Shown here one piece after another: positions 1 through 11,244 of a stretch of 64,000 nt of DNA. Where the stretch lies: NCBI GenBank assembly GCA_034509755.1, contig CM067541.1, forward strand, positions 23,424,001 through 23,488,000, written 5' to 3'. This DNA is from Anisodus tanguticus. Its lineage: Eukaryota; Streptophyta; Magnoliopsida; Solanales; Solanaceae. A model generated the notes under the pieces. That model did no database searches and had not been told where the DNA came from. It worked only from the letters and a program-made list of their open reading frames with translations. Made by a program: the position numbers and the translations under genes. Numbering within the stretch: the first letter of the stretch is position 1; the number at the start of each line of letters is the position of its first letter.

Positions 1-1638
1 ATAGTACACACGACCCATCCAGAGACTAGACATGATGAAGAAGAGCTCGATGAATAGAGTACCGAAAGGAAGGGTCCCCGCACCCAAAACTAAAAGCCAA
101 GATGGATACTTTTGTGGCGGGATTTCTCTTGGGATTTGGTTGGTTCGGACAGGGTATTCAATGTGAGGAGCCTTTGCCCCGAAATAACCACCGACTAGGG
201 TTAGGGGAACGGAAATGCAGAACCAAAGTAAAATGAGGACGACAAACAGTGAAAACGGAATGGCCCCCGTGCTGTGACTACCCCATAAGAGGAAGTTCAA
301 TGTGGTTAGAATGAGAAAAGCAATTCCAGGGAAGAAACAAGCAGCTTTCCATGAGACCGAAACCCAACCCTTGTGGTCCCCACAATAGATCGTCCTCCAG
401 AGACGAACAGCGACATAACCAGAAGCAACACCAAGAATCATATAGAAGAATAGCATGCCCGTAATCAACATTCCACGAGAAGCTGGGGACATAAATCCGA
501 GGGCAGCAAACATGATCGTCACAACACCCATCCCTAGGATTTGAACCCCGTCTCCAACCATCGCACACATTAGTGACGGATTACTCGGAGCCCTGAAAAC
601 ATCACTCACTACGAGTTTCCACCCGGATAACTCCTCGTTCATCTGAGCTTGAGCCTCTTTGTCGAGTTCCTCATACCTCGTCAGATCCCGCCTCACAGTT
701 CTCAAGAAGATTACAAGCACGATTCCAGCCAAGAAAGTGACCACCATAAGGGAGTTGAGGATAGAGAACCAGTGAACCTTTGCTCCTTCCATCTTCAAAT
801 AAGCATCCCATCTCGATGGCCACTTGATGTCACTTTCCACAAAGTTCACCTCATAAGTAAAAGACACGGGCTCGTTTTCTTTAATAGCCATGGCGACGGT
901 CGTAGGGTCGCACTTAATCGGAGTCGGGTACTTATTGTACATTTTCAAGTTCTTCCCCAAACCAGGGGCATGCTGGACACTACAAGGAACAACCTCAAAC
1001 CCAACAACCATGTAACCAGGTGCCTCGGATTCACCCTTTCCAACGGTCGAGATCACCTCTGATCCGTCCCCGGTACCCATAACCCGAGCCACATTGGTCT
1101 CCTCATACTTATGAACAAGAACCGTAAACTTCAAGTGATTAAACACATAATACGCATCTTGAACCTTAACCCCAACCGGATAACCCGTCCATCGCAAGAA
1201 ATAACCTTCCTTCCTCGTATACCGAATAGCAGGCAAATTATCAAGAATCAAATTCACTTGATACATTTCATCAATCCTTTTCTTCAAAAGCTTAAACTCC
1301 TCACCAGACAAAGGTTTAGTTTGACACATAAAAATCTCAGTCTCATTAGTATACATCTTAAACCTATAAGGTGAATTCTCAATCCTATCACCCATAAGTA
1401 GTTCACCAAGATTCTCAGCACTATCTTTTACACCCTCTTGGGGTTGACAAAAAGGTAAACTATAATAACTATAAGGCAACTCAGTATCAATTGATGTCAA
1501 TGAATTAACCTTAACATTCAAGAAATCACCAACCCCATATTTGTGAGGGTAACTACCAGGCAGATAAAACCCATGACCCAATTGAGATACCAAGCAGATT
1601 AACAATACCCAAATCTTGAATTTGTCAAAAGATCTCAT
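1..1638 (-). CDS. Transmembrane 9 superfamily (TM9SF/nonaspanin) protein, 3' end beyond window
   Basis: An uninterrupted 546-codon frame runs from ATG at 1638 to the left edge, with no stop. The product starts with a signal peptide (about residues 1-22, hydrophobic IWVLLICLVSQ) followed by the FYLPGSYP start typical of mature TM9 proteins. A lumenal domain extends to about residue 285. Hydrophobic segments lie near 287-308, 355-385, 390-412, 431-451, 458-483 and 517-540. The family is usually about 640 residues with nine membrane spans, so roughly 100 residues and the last spans, including the C-terminal Golgi-retention tail, lie outside the window. Known TM9SF proteins reside in Golgi and endosomal membranes and affect membrane-protein trafficking. 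No intron interrupts the visible coding part. The start is supported by the signal peptide beginning directly after it and by the 5'-UTR intron upstream. Family assignment is firm; the exact paralogue is not. Confidence 0.95.
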   Translation of the reverse strand, partial: MRSFDKFKIWVLLICLVSQLGHGFYLPGSYPHKYGVGDFLNVKVNSLTSIDTELPYSYYSLPFCQPQEGVKDSAENLGELLMGDRIENSPYRFKMYTNETEIFMCQTKPLSGEEFKLLKKRIDEMYQVNLILDNLPAIRYTRKEGYFLRWTGYPVGVKVQDAYYVFNHLKFTVLVHKYEETNVARVMGTGDGSEVISTVGKGESEAPGYMVVGFEVVPCSVQHAPGLGKNLKMYNKYPTPIKCDPTTVAMAIKENEPVSFTYEVNFVESDIKWPSRWDAYLKMEGAKVHWFSILNSLMVVTFLAGIVLVIFLRTVRRDLTRYEELDKEAQAQMNEELSGWKLVVSDVFRAPSNPSLMCAMVGDGVQILGMGVVTIMFAALGFMSPASRGMLITGMLFFYMILGVASGYVAVRLWRTIYCGDHKGWVSVSWKAACFFPGIAFLILTTLNFLLWGSHSTGAIPFSLFVVLILLWFCISVPLTLVGGYFGAKAPHIEYPVRTNQIPREIPPQKYPSWLLVLGAGTLPFGTLFIELFFIMSSLWMGRVYY

Positions 1639-1682
1639 TTTTAGTGGTTTCTTGATCAGATCTGGATGACCCAGATCAGGAA

Positions 1683-1845
1683 CTGTAAGTAAAATGTCAA
1701 GATTAGTGGAATTTCTCAAAAGGGTTTTAACACAAAAATCAAGAATTAGTAAAAATTTAATGGTTTTGGGATCAGACAATGCAAGTTTTTATTAGTAAAC
1801 AAGAACAATTACAAGAAAGAAAATATATGAAGAGATTTGACTTAC
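1683..1845 (-). other. 5'-UTR intron of the TM9SF gene
   Basis: On the minus strand a consensus donor (GAG then GTAAGTC, exon ending at 1846) and an acceptor (TTTTACTTACAG, next exon starting at 1682) enclose 163 bases of T-rich sequence with no reading frame. The following exon carries 44 untranslated bases before the ATG. A leader intron just upstream of the start is common in plant housekeeping genes and often raises expression; that role here is inferred. The upstream leader exon would cover about 1846-1925, with a CT-rich stretch (CTTCCTCTTGTCTCTC) near 1865-1885. Confidence 0.75.
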
Positions 1846-1989
1846 CTCTAAATGGAGAGATTGTGGAGAGACAAGAGGAAGAAGCAGAGGGATCTGGATG
1901 CAAATGTCGGTGGTCTAGGTGGGGCCCACTTGCAGAAAATGACTTATGTCCTAATCATCAAACCAAATGAAGGCCCATTTAGAGTAGAG

Positions 1990-2180
1990 ATGACAATGGA
2001 TCTTGTACCCGGTCCAGATTTGATTGATTCAGATCTGTTTTATAGGATATGAATCTTCAAAATTTGGATCCGACAGATTCGGATTGGACCCGGATCCATT
2101 TCTGACGGATCAGATCTAGATTTTGTATTTGAGATTCGTATCCGGTCCAGATCCGATCCGTGGATCCGTTTTTATTAAAT
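1990..2180. repeat. GGATCC-rich degenerate repeat tract
   Basis: About 190 bases crowded with variants of GATCC, GGATC and AGATC (for example near 2068, 2093, 2115, 2150 and 2162), in DNA that is otherwise AT-rich. A short similar piece recurs at about 2780-2812. The two blocks could be subterminal repeat regions of a hAT-like non-autonomous element spanning about 1990-2820, but I cannot see clear terminal inverted repeats or a target duplication. Confidence 0.45.
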
Positions 2181-2779
2181 GTATCTATAACAAAGAATGT
2201 AATTTTATAAGTATTTTCTTAATTTTTTTTTCATAATTTATGTATTGGTAAAGGGTTGAATGAGGATAAGGCACAAGTCATACATCCATGTAATTTGTCT
2301 TTGAAGTTTCATTTCTTCTACTTATATGCTCTCTGCAGTTTTTCATATTTTCATTTCTATATAAAAAAAAATTATCAACTCTTCTTTAAATTTTCCTTTC
2401 TTGAATCTGCTAGCCGTAAGCTTTAAGTATCCTTCTCTCATTTGTTTGATCAGCAATTTTTTTTTTTGGGACTTTTGATATATGAGTGACATTGTTTTAT
2501 GTTGTTTAATGAAGTCAATCAGTAGAACTACAAGTGGAGCATCACTAAAGTCTCCAAAAATTAGCTCAAAGTTGCAATCTGTTCAGCATCACTAATGAAT
2601 TCAATCGTCTTTATTTTCTTGTGATGCTAAAACTTCGTTCATTATTTTGGAAGAATGGTGTCATGTTTGTGTAGGTTGATTGAATGAACTCAATCATTTT
2701 TTAAAATCAGATTGCGTTTCATTTTGTCATAAAATTTTTAACATGTGGGAATATTATTCAAGCAAAAAAAAATTACATG
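2181..2779. other. AT-rich intergenic stretch, no gene seen
   Basis: Long A and T runs and no reading frame of note. It lies between the two GATCC-rich blocks, so it could be the interior of a degenerate transposon. Nothing else recognised. Confidence 0.5.
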
Positions 2780-2824
2780 TAGATCCAGATCCAATCTGTG
2801 GATCCGGATTTGAAACATACCATA

Positions 2825-3500
2825 AGACCTCTCTATAATAGCAACTTACTATAAAAGTCAAATTTTATACAATATTTTACTTCTCTATAATAATTTTTTG
2901 TCTATAAAAATAATAATCATCTTTATATATAATAATATTTTCTCCATCCCAATTTATATGACACACTTTCATTTTTAGTGAGTTCAAAAAAGAATAATAT
3001 TTTTCTATATTTAGTAACAATTCTACTTTAAATTTACTTTTATATCCTTATTAAAATGATGTATAGCCACATAAATTTTGATGGATTGAGTTAGATCACA
3101 AGTTTCAAAAAAAATTCTTCATTTTTTAAATTTTGTGTCAAGTCAAAGACCTTCGTACAAAATGGAACGGAGAGAGTATTATCTTTCTGGAATTAACTCT
3201 CTATAACAATTATCTTTTTTTTTTTGGTAATATAATAATTAACCACTTTTATAGAAATGAAATATCTAGATGATCAAGAATAGGTTAGAGAGTTTGACTA
3301 AATATTTTGATACTCTAATATACTAGTTATAACAAAAAATATATGATTTTCCTTCTTTATATAGAGTGTGATTTTACACATCTTTTTTCCTATAAAAGTC
3401 AAATAAGATTTAAATATCAAATGTCATTGTAGGTGTATAATCAATCGTTATAGTAGAAAAGAAATTCAGGAACAAAGGAGGTTACTATAGAGAGGTTTGA
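2825..3500. mobile_element. MITE-like element with CTCTCTATA inverted ends
   Basis: The left end contains GACCTCTCTATAATAG and the right end contains CTATAGAGAGGTTTGAC, which are inverted copies of one another. The interior is very AT-rich and non-coding, with repeated 'CTATAA' stretches. A separate Stowaway-like element sits inside it. Target duplication not resolved, so the boundaries are accurate to a few bases only. Confidence 0.6.
2939..3177. mobile_element. Stowaway-like MITE nested in a larger MITE
   Basis: The left end resembles CTCCATCCCAATTTATATGA and the right end AAATGGAACGGAGAGAG; together they match the plant Stowaway pattern (CTCCCTCCGTCCCAATTTAT and its inverse). Length about 240 bases, non-coding, AT-rich, with TA next to the right end. 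It lies inside the 2825-3500 element, so it inserted later. Several terminal positions are mutated, suggesting an old copy. Confidence 0.7.
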
Positions 3501-4120
3501 CTGTTTTACAATCAATGTGTATTATAATTTTAGAAAAAAAAATATAAACATGATCTCGTATATCTGGTGATAGGTTCAAAGTAATTGTGTAAATAACTTT
3601 TGAGCAGTTTTGTTCATTTAAGTTCGTCTAAGCACTTATGGTCTCTGTCAATATTTAATAATTCTCTTGATTAGATTTGATCGAAAACAGAGGATTTAGC
3701 GGTCACACATTTTGAGGTGTTTTTTTTACGATTTTTATTATTTTTTGGTCTATTTCTAAAGTTTGATAAAGATTTTTAGCTTCAATTTTGATATTTTATT
3801 CTATTTTTTTTGTCCCTAATTCAATTTTTTATATTATAATTTTTAAGATTTAATGAGACTTTTTAAATATTTTTATTTATTTTTTTTCTCCGTTTTCGAC
3901 AAATCTAATTGTTTGATCGTTACTCTCTCAGTGAGAATGTTATTGGTACTCAGAAAGAAATAGCACAAGTATGATGACCAAAGTGTTAGCCTTAGCTTAT
4001 TAATGAGGACCCGACATGTCTTAGGTTTAACATGCGTGAAGAAAATAAAAACTAGTGAGTATAAAATATCTTAATATTTCAAAGTTTATAAGGAATTGAA
4101 CAACATTGAAGAGAAGACCG
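3501..4120. other. AT-rich intergenic stretch, no gene seen
   Basis: Only short spurious frames and T-rich runs (about 3720-3900). No recognisable element ends. Confidence 0.5.
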
Positions 4121-4125
4121 TGGTT

Positions 4126-4272
4126 GAACAACATAGACTCAAAAGTGATCGGTTGAAAATTCTTTGCCAAAAAATCATCAAATATTACTTATATATATAT
4201 ATATATTAATGATCACTTTTTGGCAAAGAATTTTCAACTGTCACTTTTGTCACTTTTGAGTCTATGTTGTTC
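4126..4272. repeat. Long imperfect inverted repeat (hairpin) with TA-repeat loop
   Basis: The left arm from 4126 (GAACAACATAGACTCAAAAG onward) pairs with the right arm ending at 4272. About 23 bases pair exactly. The right arm then carries roughly 9 extra bases (a local duplication of the GTCACTTTT unit), followed by about 22 more paired bases around TTGAAAATTCTTTGCC. The loop is a (TA)n tract. It may be a tiny MITE or the remains of a foldback element; a small-RNA precursor is possible but unsupported. Confidence 0.7.
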
Positions 4273-5040
4273 GATTATATATATATATTAAATCTTGAAT
4301 ATCTTTAACAAAATTTTTGACTTTTCAGTTGGAATGATGGATTTGCTTTTCGAGAATTGTAATTTTATCTTATTTTTAATGTCTATTATATGTGATTTAT
4401 TTTCACATTCAAACCATGTGATTTTCGTGATTATATATTCCTTTTCGAGAGAGGGATATACCTAATTTATCTAATTCAGTATACCTCACTCGATCGCTAA
4501 TTTTCTCTAATCATTCATACTTAATTATGTGTTATGAATACATTGAATTGAATGTCTATTCCTCTATATTCTTGTGCTTTGAATCATCTAAATCTCACAA
4601 GTATTTATCAAATATTCCCTATAAATGGATTTTTAATACTAACAACTTATACGCTTCTCTTTACACGGGAAATTTAGTTATAATTTGACTTTTAGCATAA
4701 ACATTTTGGGGAGGCTTAAACAGGAAATAAAGGAAAAAGAACATTTTTTTTCTTAACAACTTAACCATACATCTTGTTTTAATATTATTTTGAACTCTAT
4801 TTTTTTAATATTTAGATTTTAGAACTTATTGCCATGTACACTTGTACAGTGTACACCTTTTCAATTTAAGAAACAATCTCCTATGACCAGTTGCAAGAAA
4901 ATGACCCCAGAAATAATTTCTACATAACTCAAACTACATTTGGAATGAACCATAAAACCGATCTCCGCGCTTTGATGCACCACGTAAATGAAAAACTTGA
5001 TTCCTAGTTACAATGATTTATTATTTAGATAAGTAGTCAG
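4273..5040. other. AT-rich intergenic stretch, no gene seen
   Basis: It holds TA repeats at about 4275-4290 and no coding or repeat signature I can name. It may include the 3' flank of the R3H/G-patch gene. Confidence 0.5.
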
Positions 5041-5044
5041 CCAC

Positions 5045-5165
5045 TTACAGAAATGCAGAAATGTAAGGTAAAGCTACGTACAATAGACTCTTTTGGTGCG
5101 ATCCTTCCTCGGACCCTGCGCATAGCGGGAACTTAGTGCACCGGGCTGCTTCTTTATAATTAGTC
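5045..5165 (-). mobile_element. SINE 3' part (Au-like)
   Basis: Read on the minus strand, the block contains CAGCCCGGTGCACTAAG, CCGCTATGCGCAGGGTCC and GTCTATTGTACGTAGC in that order, the arrangement found in plant Au-type SINE 3' regions. It lies just downstream of the R3H/G-patch gene, possibly in its 3' UTR or flank. No A/B-box promoter half is visible, so it is probably truncated. Family identity is from memory of the motif order. Confidence 0.6.
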
Positions 5166-5302
5166 AGCCACTGAAATAGGGCTTCAGGACAACTTACCAA
5201 GGTTTCAACTAAATTAAGTCCAATCAAAGTAGAAAATATAGCATAACATAATCTACATCAAGATGGGAAATATAAACATTTCTTTCCCCAGTTGAAAGAT
5301 GA

Positions 5303-5969
5303 TTAATGTGATTTTTTTAGCTTTTGGCACCTAATCCTTGGGATTTGATTGGTTATGCCTTGTGAATTTCTCCCAAGTCCCATGCCTTCAACAAAGCCCA
5401 TCTTTGCCATCAGCTTTGATCCAAAACCCTTTGTATGCCTCTCAAATCCTCCAAATCCAATAGATGATTCCTTCCTGATGGATTTCCCGCTTCTACCGAC
5501 AATTTCCGCTCCCGGAATAACAACTGATTTGGGTAGAAAATCCTTCTTGGCTGATGATCTACTACTTGTTTCTGGGATTTCGGCCCCCAATCCAAGAGCT
5601 TTTGGCCTCTGGCGTGCTTCTATGGGCTCTGATATGCCCTGTCCATCTTTCCCTAAACCTTTACCTTCTTGATAACCCATTTTTGCCATCATTTTCGAGC
5701 CAAAACCCGTAGTGTGCATCTCGAATGCATCGTATTCGATTGAGTTGGTCACAACCTTCGTTTCATGGACGATGGTGGTTGTCTCGGTTGTTTCTATTGA
5801 TTTCTCCTCAACTGTCTCGGAACGCATGATACCACTTGAAACGAAGGAGATAGGAAGAGCGGCGTAAGAGCCTGTTTTCTGATCCCTTCTTTTCTTGTTG
5901 CTGTCTTTATTCCCAAGTGGATTTACCAGGACTTTAAACAATTTGCTTGGGCCAGATTGTCCACCTAGT
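5303..5969 (-). pseudogene. SQS1-like gene, last exon, G-patch half downstream of the insertion
   Basis: The frame resumes at the second CTAGT copy (5965-5969) with GGQSGPSKLFKVLVNPLG and runs to a stop at 5303. It encodes two G-patch motifs. The first contains GFGSKMMAKMGYQEGKGLG and the second GFGSKLMAKMGFVEGMGLG, separated by about 80 residues. G-patches bind and stimulate DEAH-box helicases. Because of the insertion this half has no host promoter or start in its normal transcript. There is no ATG near the junction, so the half is probably silent or expressed only as read-through. Confidence 0.88.
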
Positions 5970-6521
5970 TGTTAGTGTCAATCTAGTATCATCAATGAAA
6001 TAAGCACAATACTATATAATAATTCAATATAACTTGAAATCAACAATAATGAATTCAGCAAATTGAAAACACATACTAACTTGGTGTCGATAGAGGCCTG
6101 CTTGATGCAGTGTCCTAAGACAAAAATTAGCCCCCACTTGTGTTGTAGTTTTATAGACGTCTGTCTAGAGGATACAACTATCTAAGTGAGAGTTCTAGCA
6201 CAAGAACTTCACCTCTGGCGAATTTACCATATGTGTTCTTCAGAAACTTGTTTTGAAGAAGAAGAAATAGAAGCAACAATCTCAAATCATTAATTGTGAT
6301 ATAATGATTGATTGTAGTTAGTTCTGTCTTGTTGTGTATTTTTCCAACCAAGTGATCAACATTCTTTATATAGAGTAGCATATGAACAGTTACAACCATT
6401 TATACCAAAGAAAGTAATTGTTCTGAAAAGTCGCAACCTTTGTGAAAAGTTGCAACCTTTGATTCAAATTTTCTGTCCGTTGATCACTTTATTTCTTCTT
6501 AATTCCATACAAGTTCCAACA
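5970..6521 (-). repeat. Copia 1 3' LTR (intact copy)
   Basis: 552 bases, TG..CA ends on both strands (TGTTAGTG at left, TTCCAACA at right). It matches the split LTR at 11245-11452 plus 28414-28744 with scattered substitutions. It has one extra 18-base tandem duplication around GAAAAGTCGCAACCTTTGT (about 6424-6460). The mismatches show that the insertion is not very recent. Confidence 0.9.
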
Positions 6522-7278
6522 ATACCCCATATTTTCTATTCAAACATCAACAATACCCCACATTTGGATAGAAAATAAGATAATAAGGATCTTTTCGTTA
6601 TTTCTGAACAACGCGATATGACATGCATTGGAAAAGGTGTCTTGTGGACTTGAACCGTTCGTAGTGAATACCTATCGGATCTACTTTGTGAAATAGTGGA
6701 CGAAATGTCTTGAACTATTCACGTTTTGTAGTAAATCAAGACAACAAGTATCACACAGATCATATCAACATATTTCAATTCTTACGGTTGTGTTCATTTC
6801 GATCGTGAACAACTCCTTCTTCGTGAGATTTTCTAGAGAACGTAGCCATATCGGTTCTCTCAGATGCGACCCCATATCAATCTCATATAGGTAATACCAA
6901 ATAAGAATAGTCCGTACTATCCCACCATAAGGCTTTTAGTATTATTAAGAATAAGATTCAGCCCCTTAAAACATCAACGGATTAACACACTTAGTACACC
7001 ATAGGAATGAGCAAATGTGTGTTTTATGCTCCTTGAGTCTTCCCCAACTAGTTTTCCTGTTGAATCTAAACCATGGGATCTCCAATTATGATAGGTTAGG
7101 TTTCCGCCAGTTAACGACTCATTGTGTTGGCTTTAAGCCCATTCCCCTCTATGTAAATACGTCTTGCTCTCTGTTAAGGCATTTTGTCAAAGGATCCGCT
7201 ATATTGTCTTTTTTCTCACATAATCAATGGAAATAATTCCATTCTTCAGCAAGCTTCGTTTTGTATTATGACGTCGCC
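6522..7278 (-). other. Copia 1 3' non-coding region
   Basis: Sequence between the RNase H end and the 3' LTR. It contains two near-copies of an 'AATACCCCA...TTTCTATTCAAACATCAAC' segment next to the LTR, which may include the polypurine tract on the minus strand (ATATGGGGTAT at about 6522-6532). No gene seen. Confidence 0.5.
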
Positions 7279-7866
7279 TTATATGTCTCGACTTGCCATT
7301 GTATATTTGATTCTTTGCCTCGTCAGGGCAACCATACTATCACAATGTATGCAAATGGCTGTCACAGGCTTTGTCCACAACGGAATACCTTCTAGGAAGT
7401 TTTTGAGCCATTCTGCCTCTTCGGCAGCTTTGTCTAAGGCTACAAGCTCTGCTTCCACAATTGATCGCGTATTTACCGTTTGCTTTGATGATTTCCAAGA
7501 TACCGATGCTCCACCAAGTATAAATACATAACCACTTGTGGACTTACTTTCCGACTGGTTGGACATCCAATTAGCATCACAATATCCTTCTAACACAGGA
7601 GGATATTTTGTATAATGCAATCCAGAGTTCATTGTATGCTGTAGTTATCAGAGTGCTAGTCTTAGTGCAAACCAATGATCCTTTCCAGGATTATGTGAGT
7701 ATCGACTTAGTCGACTCACTGTATATGCTAAATCTGGTCTCGTACAACTCATTATGTACATCAAGCTTCCAAAAACTTGTGTATACTCCAATTGAGACAC
7801 ACTTTCACCTTCATTCTTCTTAAGGTGACTAGCGGGATCAAATGGTGTAACAATCGGTCGATCATC
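7279..7866 (-). pseudogene. Copia 1 RNase H and C-terminal RT (broken)
   Basis: The segment shows the RNase H signature GYCDANWMSNQSESKSTSGY with the acidic residue of YCDANW, then SIVEAELVALDKAAEEAEW with the glutamate of the active site. The part upstream of 7632 is in other frames, so the pol frame is interrupted here. The domain normally removes RNA from the RNA-DNA hybrid during reverse transcription. Confidence 0.82.
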
Positions 7867-8508
7867 TTAGTGTCCAAATTTTCTGAGGACCTTTTCAACA
7901 TAATGGGATTGTGTTAATATGTAACCATCAGAATTCTTTTGAATTCTAATACCAAGAATGACATCCGCTATTCCCATATCTTTCATATCAAAAGTGGCAT
8001 GCAACATCTTCTTAGTTTGGTTAATTACATCTTTATCCGTTCCCATAATTAGCATATCATCAACATATAAGCATATAAGGACACATGCATTTTTACATTG
8101 TTTAATGTAGACACATTTATCACATGAATTTATTTGAAAACTATTTGATAATAACGTATTATCAAACTTTTCATGCCATTGCTTCAGAGCTTGTTTAAGT
8201 CCGTATAAAGACTTAATCAATTTACAAACCTTTCGTTCTTGACCTTTAACAACAAACCCTTCGGGTTGTTCCATGTAAATTTCTTCATCTAATTCACCAT
8301 ACAAGAATGCAGTCTTCACATCCATTTGGTGTATTTCCAAATTGTGAATTGCTGCTATAGCAATTAACGTTCTTATAGACGTAATTCTCGTTACTGGTGA
8401 GTAGGTATCAAAGAAATCTACACCGTCTTTTTGTCGAAACCCTTTGGCTACTATACGAGCTTTGTATTTTTCTATAGTACCATCAGGCCTTAATTTCCGT
8501 TTGAAAGT
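7867..8508 (-). pseudogene. Copia 1 reverse transcriptase fragment
   Basis: An open stretch (7867-8340) starts at the conserved QMDVKTAFLYGELDEEIYM region and includes LYVDDMLIMG with the catalytic YVDD. Upstream, 8341-8508 holds the start of the RT domain with the frame interrupted near 8508 by a stop. Palm-domain catalytic residues are preserved, but the polyprotein is not continuous. Confidence 0.85.
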
Positions 8509-9426
8509 CTATTTATGGCCTAGTGGTTTTTGTCCCGGAGGGAGATCAACCAATATCCATGTATTATTTTGCACAATGGATTCTACCTCACTTTGAATAG
8601 CCTCTTTCCAAAAGGGTGCTTCGAATGATTCCATAGCAACCCTATATGTTTGAGGTTCTCCTTCAACGAAAAAGGTCATGAAGTCCGGTCCAAAATCTTT
8701 GGAAATTTTCCCACGTTTACACCTCCTTGGTTCAGAAATTTTTCCTTGAACAGATGAAGTAAGATTTTCATCATGATTAGTGTTTTGGTTTGACTCATCT
8801 TTAGGCAGTGTCCTTTTCTTATGATTAGGAACACTTTTATCATTGTCTTTGTAAGGAAAAATATCCTCAAAAAATTCTGCTTCAATAGATTTCATAAGTG
8901 TGTTTTTGTGAATACCTTCAACATCGGAATGATACACCAAAAACTTATATGCTGCACTATTATTGCCATGACCAATATATATGCAATCCACCATTTTTGG
9001 TCCAAGTTTAGTTCTCTTTGGTAAGGGAACTTGAACTTTCGCTAGGCAACCCCACACTTTCATCCTTTTGAAAGTAGGCGAACTTCCTCTCCATAACTCA
9101 TAGGGAGATTGGTCATTTTTCTTTTGAGGAATTTTGTTCATTATCATATTTGCAGTAATTAACGCCTCACCCCATAGACTAAGGGATGCACCCGAACTAA
9201 TCAACATTGAATTCATCATATTCTTTAATGTTCTATTCTTACGTTCGATAACTCCATTTTGTTTTGGAGTATATGGCGCAGTGGTTTGATGAACTATACC
9301 ATGAGTAGAACAGAATTCTTTGAACTCATTTGATTGATATTCACCACCTCTGTCTGACCTTAGAATCTTAATTCTTTTGTCAAGTTGGTTTTCCACTTCT
9401 GCTTTGTATGTTTTAAACATGTTCAA
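8509..9426 (-). pseudogene. Copia 1 integrase catalytic core and linker
   Basis: 305 codons without a stop. ILRSDRGGEYQSNEF carries the second catalytic Asp and NGVIERKNRTL the Glu of the D-D-35-E triad; the first Asp (HSDLCD) lies in the neighbouring frame at about 9520. C-terminal to the core come SLWGEALITANMIMNKIPQK and a variable region before RT. The reading frame ends in a stop at the join to RT. Confidence 0.87.
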
Positions 9427-9470
9427 AGCCTTATCTTTGGTATGTATTAAGTATACATAACAAATTTACT

Positions 9471-10190
9471 TCAATCATCTATGAATGATATATAGTAATT
9501 CTTTCCTCCACGAGATGGGGTTGTTTGGTAATCACATAAATCACTATGAATTAAACCAAGCACTTCATTTGATTTCACTACAGATTTATGAGGATGACTT
9601 GCATATTTTGATTCTATGCAAACTCCACACTTAGTCATTTTGTTCATAGAGCAATTTGGCAATATGCCTAACCTCACCATTCTTTGTAAAGAGCGATAAT
9701 TAACATGGCCTAATTGTGAATGCCATAAAGAAGGGAAATCGACCATATACATAGAAACAGTGCTAGTGCCTGCATTTTCATTAATAATGTCAATTGCCTT
9801 AGTAGGTACAACGGATAGTTTGAAGAGTCCCTCACTGAGGTAACCCTTCCCTACATACAACCCACCCTTGGTGAGTACAAATTTGTCAGATTCAAATACA
9901 ATTATGAAGCCCTTGTTACTAAGAACAGGCCCAGAAATTAAATTCTTACAAATTACTGGCACGTGCAACACATTAGTGAGCACAAGATCATTCCTGGAAG
10001 TGAGTTGTAAAGTCACCTTCCCTTTCCCTTCCACTTTCACAGAAGCAGCATTCCCTACGAACAATAGTTCTCCTTCCTTGATGGCCTGGTAGGATGAAAA
10101 CATATCCTTTTCAGAACATACGTGCATTGTAGCACCCGTGTCCATCCACCAATCGGTTGAATTTGTAACCAGATTTGCTTGAGCCGCCAT
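9471..10190 (-). pseudogene. Copia 1 protease and integrase zinc-binding domain
   Basis: It begins near WWMDTGATMHVCSEKDMF, a retropepsin active-site motif (DTGA). About 130 residues later comes the HHCC zinc motif (LWHSQLGHVNYRSL, then KCGVCIESK). It ends at the first integrase catalytic Asp (HSDLCDYQTT). A frameshift separates it from the rest of integrase near 9430-9470. Confidence 0.87.
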
Positions 10191-11145
10191 AACCCCAATG
10201 AATTGGTTTTTAGTTTCAGCCGGGTTGGATTGGTTGACATTACTTGAACCTCCACCACCACCACCTTGATTCTTGCGAAGGCGATAATCTTTTGCTCTAT
10301 GTCTAGGTTTGCCACATACCCAACAGAGTCCTGGTTGTGGTTTCTTGAATGCATTGGTCCTTTGTGGGGCGAATGCATTCCTCCCGGCTGCAAAAGATGG
10401 CTTGGCACCATTAAATTTGCCCTTGCCTTTCTAAAACTTGGCCTTAGAAGCATTGCCTTCAACCATGTTAGCATTAGGCTCCAATGAAACAATATCTGCC
10501 TTTTCATTCTTCCGGTTATCCTGTTCAACTCGAATTTTCAGAACCAATTGCTCAAAATTCATTTCCTCGGTTAGATGCTTAAGATAAATCTTAAAATCCT
10601 TCCATGAGGGAGGTAATTTCTCAATAATAGCACCAACAAGGAAATTCGGGTTAAGGCCCATACCTTCAACCTCTAACTCATGAACAATGATTTGGAGTTC
10701 CTCCACTTTCTTGACAACTGCCTTGGCATCACTAATCTTAAAGTTCAGAAACTTTCCGATGACGAACTTCTTGGAACAAGAAACCTCAATTTTGTACTTG
10801 TTCTGCAATGATTGCCACAACTCCCGTGCCGTTCTGAACGTGGAGTAAATGTCGTAGAGAGAATCATCCAAGGCATTGAGAACATAGATTCTGCAAGGAA
10901 ACTCCTGACTTTCCCAAGTTTGAATGTCTTTCAGCCTTTCAGCCTTCTTCGCATCAGTCGGAGTATTCTCCCCTTCTCTTTCTGGCAAAGCCATAGGAGC
11001 CTCAACAATCAATACGTTTGCCACGTGAAGAGTTGTCAATTAGAACAACATCTTCTGTTGCCAGCGTTTGAAATCAGAACTTTGAATTTCTCAGGTTTCT
11101 CAACATGGTTTTTCACCATTGACGATCCAGATTGATCCATCTTTG
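10191..11145 (-). pseudogene. Copia 1 gag
   Basis: Gag begins at an ATG near 11140 (MDQSGSSMVKNHVEKPEKF). The frame is lost around 11039-11080 and is open again from 11039 to 10431. It includes the LYDIYSTFRTARELWQSLQN and FKIYLKHLTEEMNFEQL segments typical of Copia gag. Around 10270-10330 there is a zinc knuckle CWVCGKPRHRAKD, in which the last cysteine is replaced by Asp. It would form the virus-like particle. Confidence 0.82.
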
Positions 11146-11244
11146 CAAATCATGAAATTGAATTCTCTGAAAAATTTTGCAACCTCAACAAATCAGAAAA
11201 AAATTCTGATTTTTTTTTTGATTTGAAGAATTTTTGTCTTAGTT

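Noticed and set aside
278..1374. Short frames at 278-568 (minus) and 649-1062 and 1111-1374 (plus)
   Set aside because: They overlap the long TM9SF frame in other registers and have no domain; they are shadows of it.
4185..4290. TA repeats considered as a centromeric or regulatory feature
   Set aside because: Simple dinucleotide tracts; they only form the loop and flank of the hairpin.
5349..5672. 107-codon plus-strand ORF
   Set aside because: It is antisense to the G-patch exon, which has clear domain matches on the other strand.
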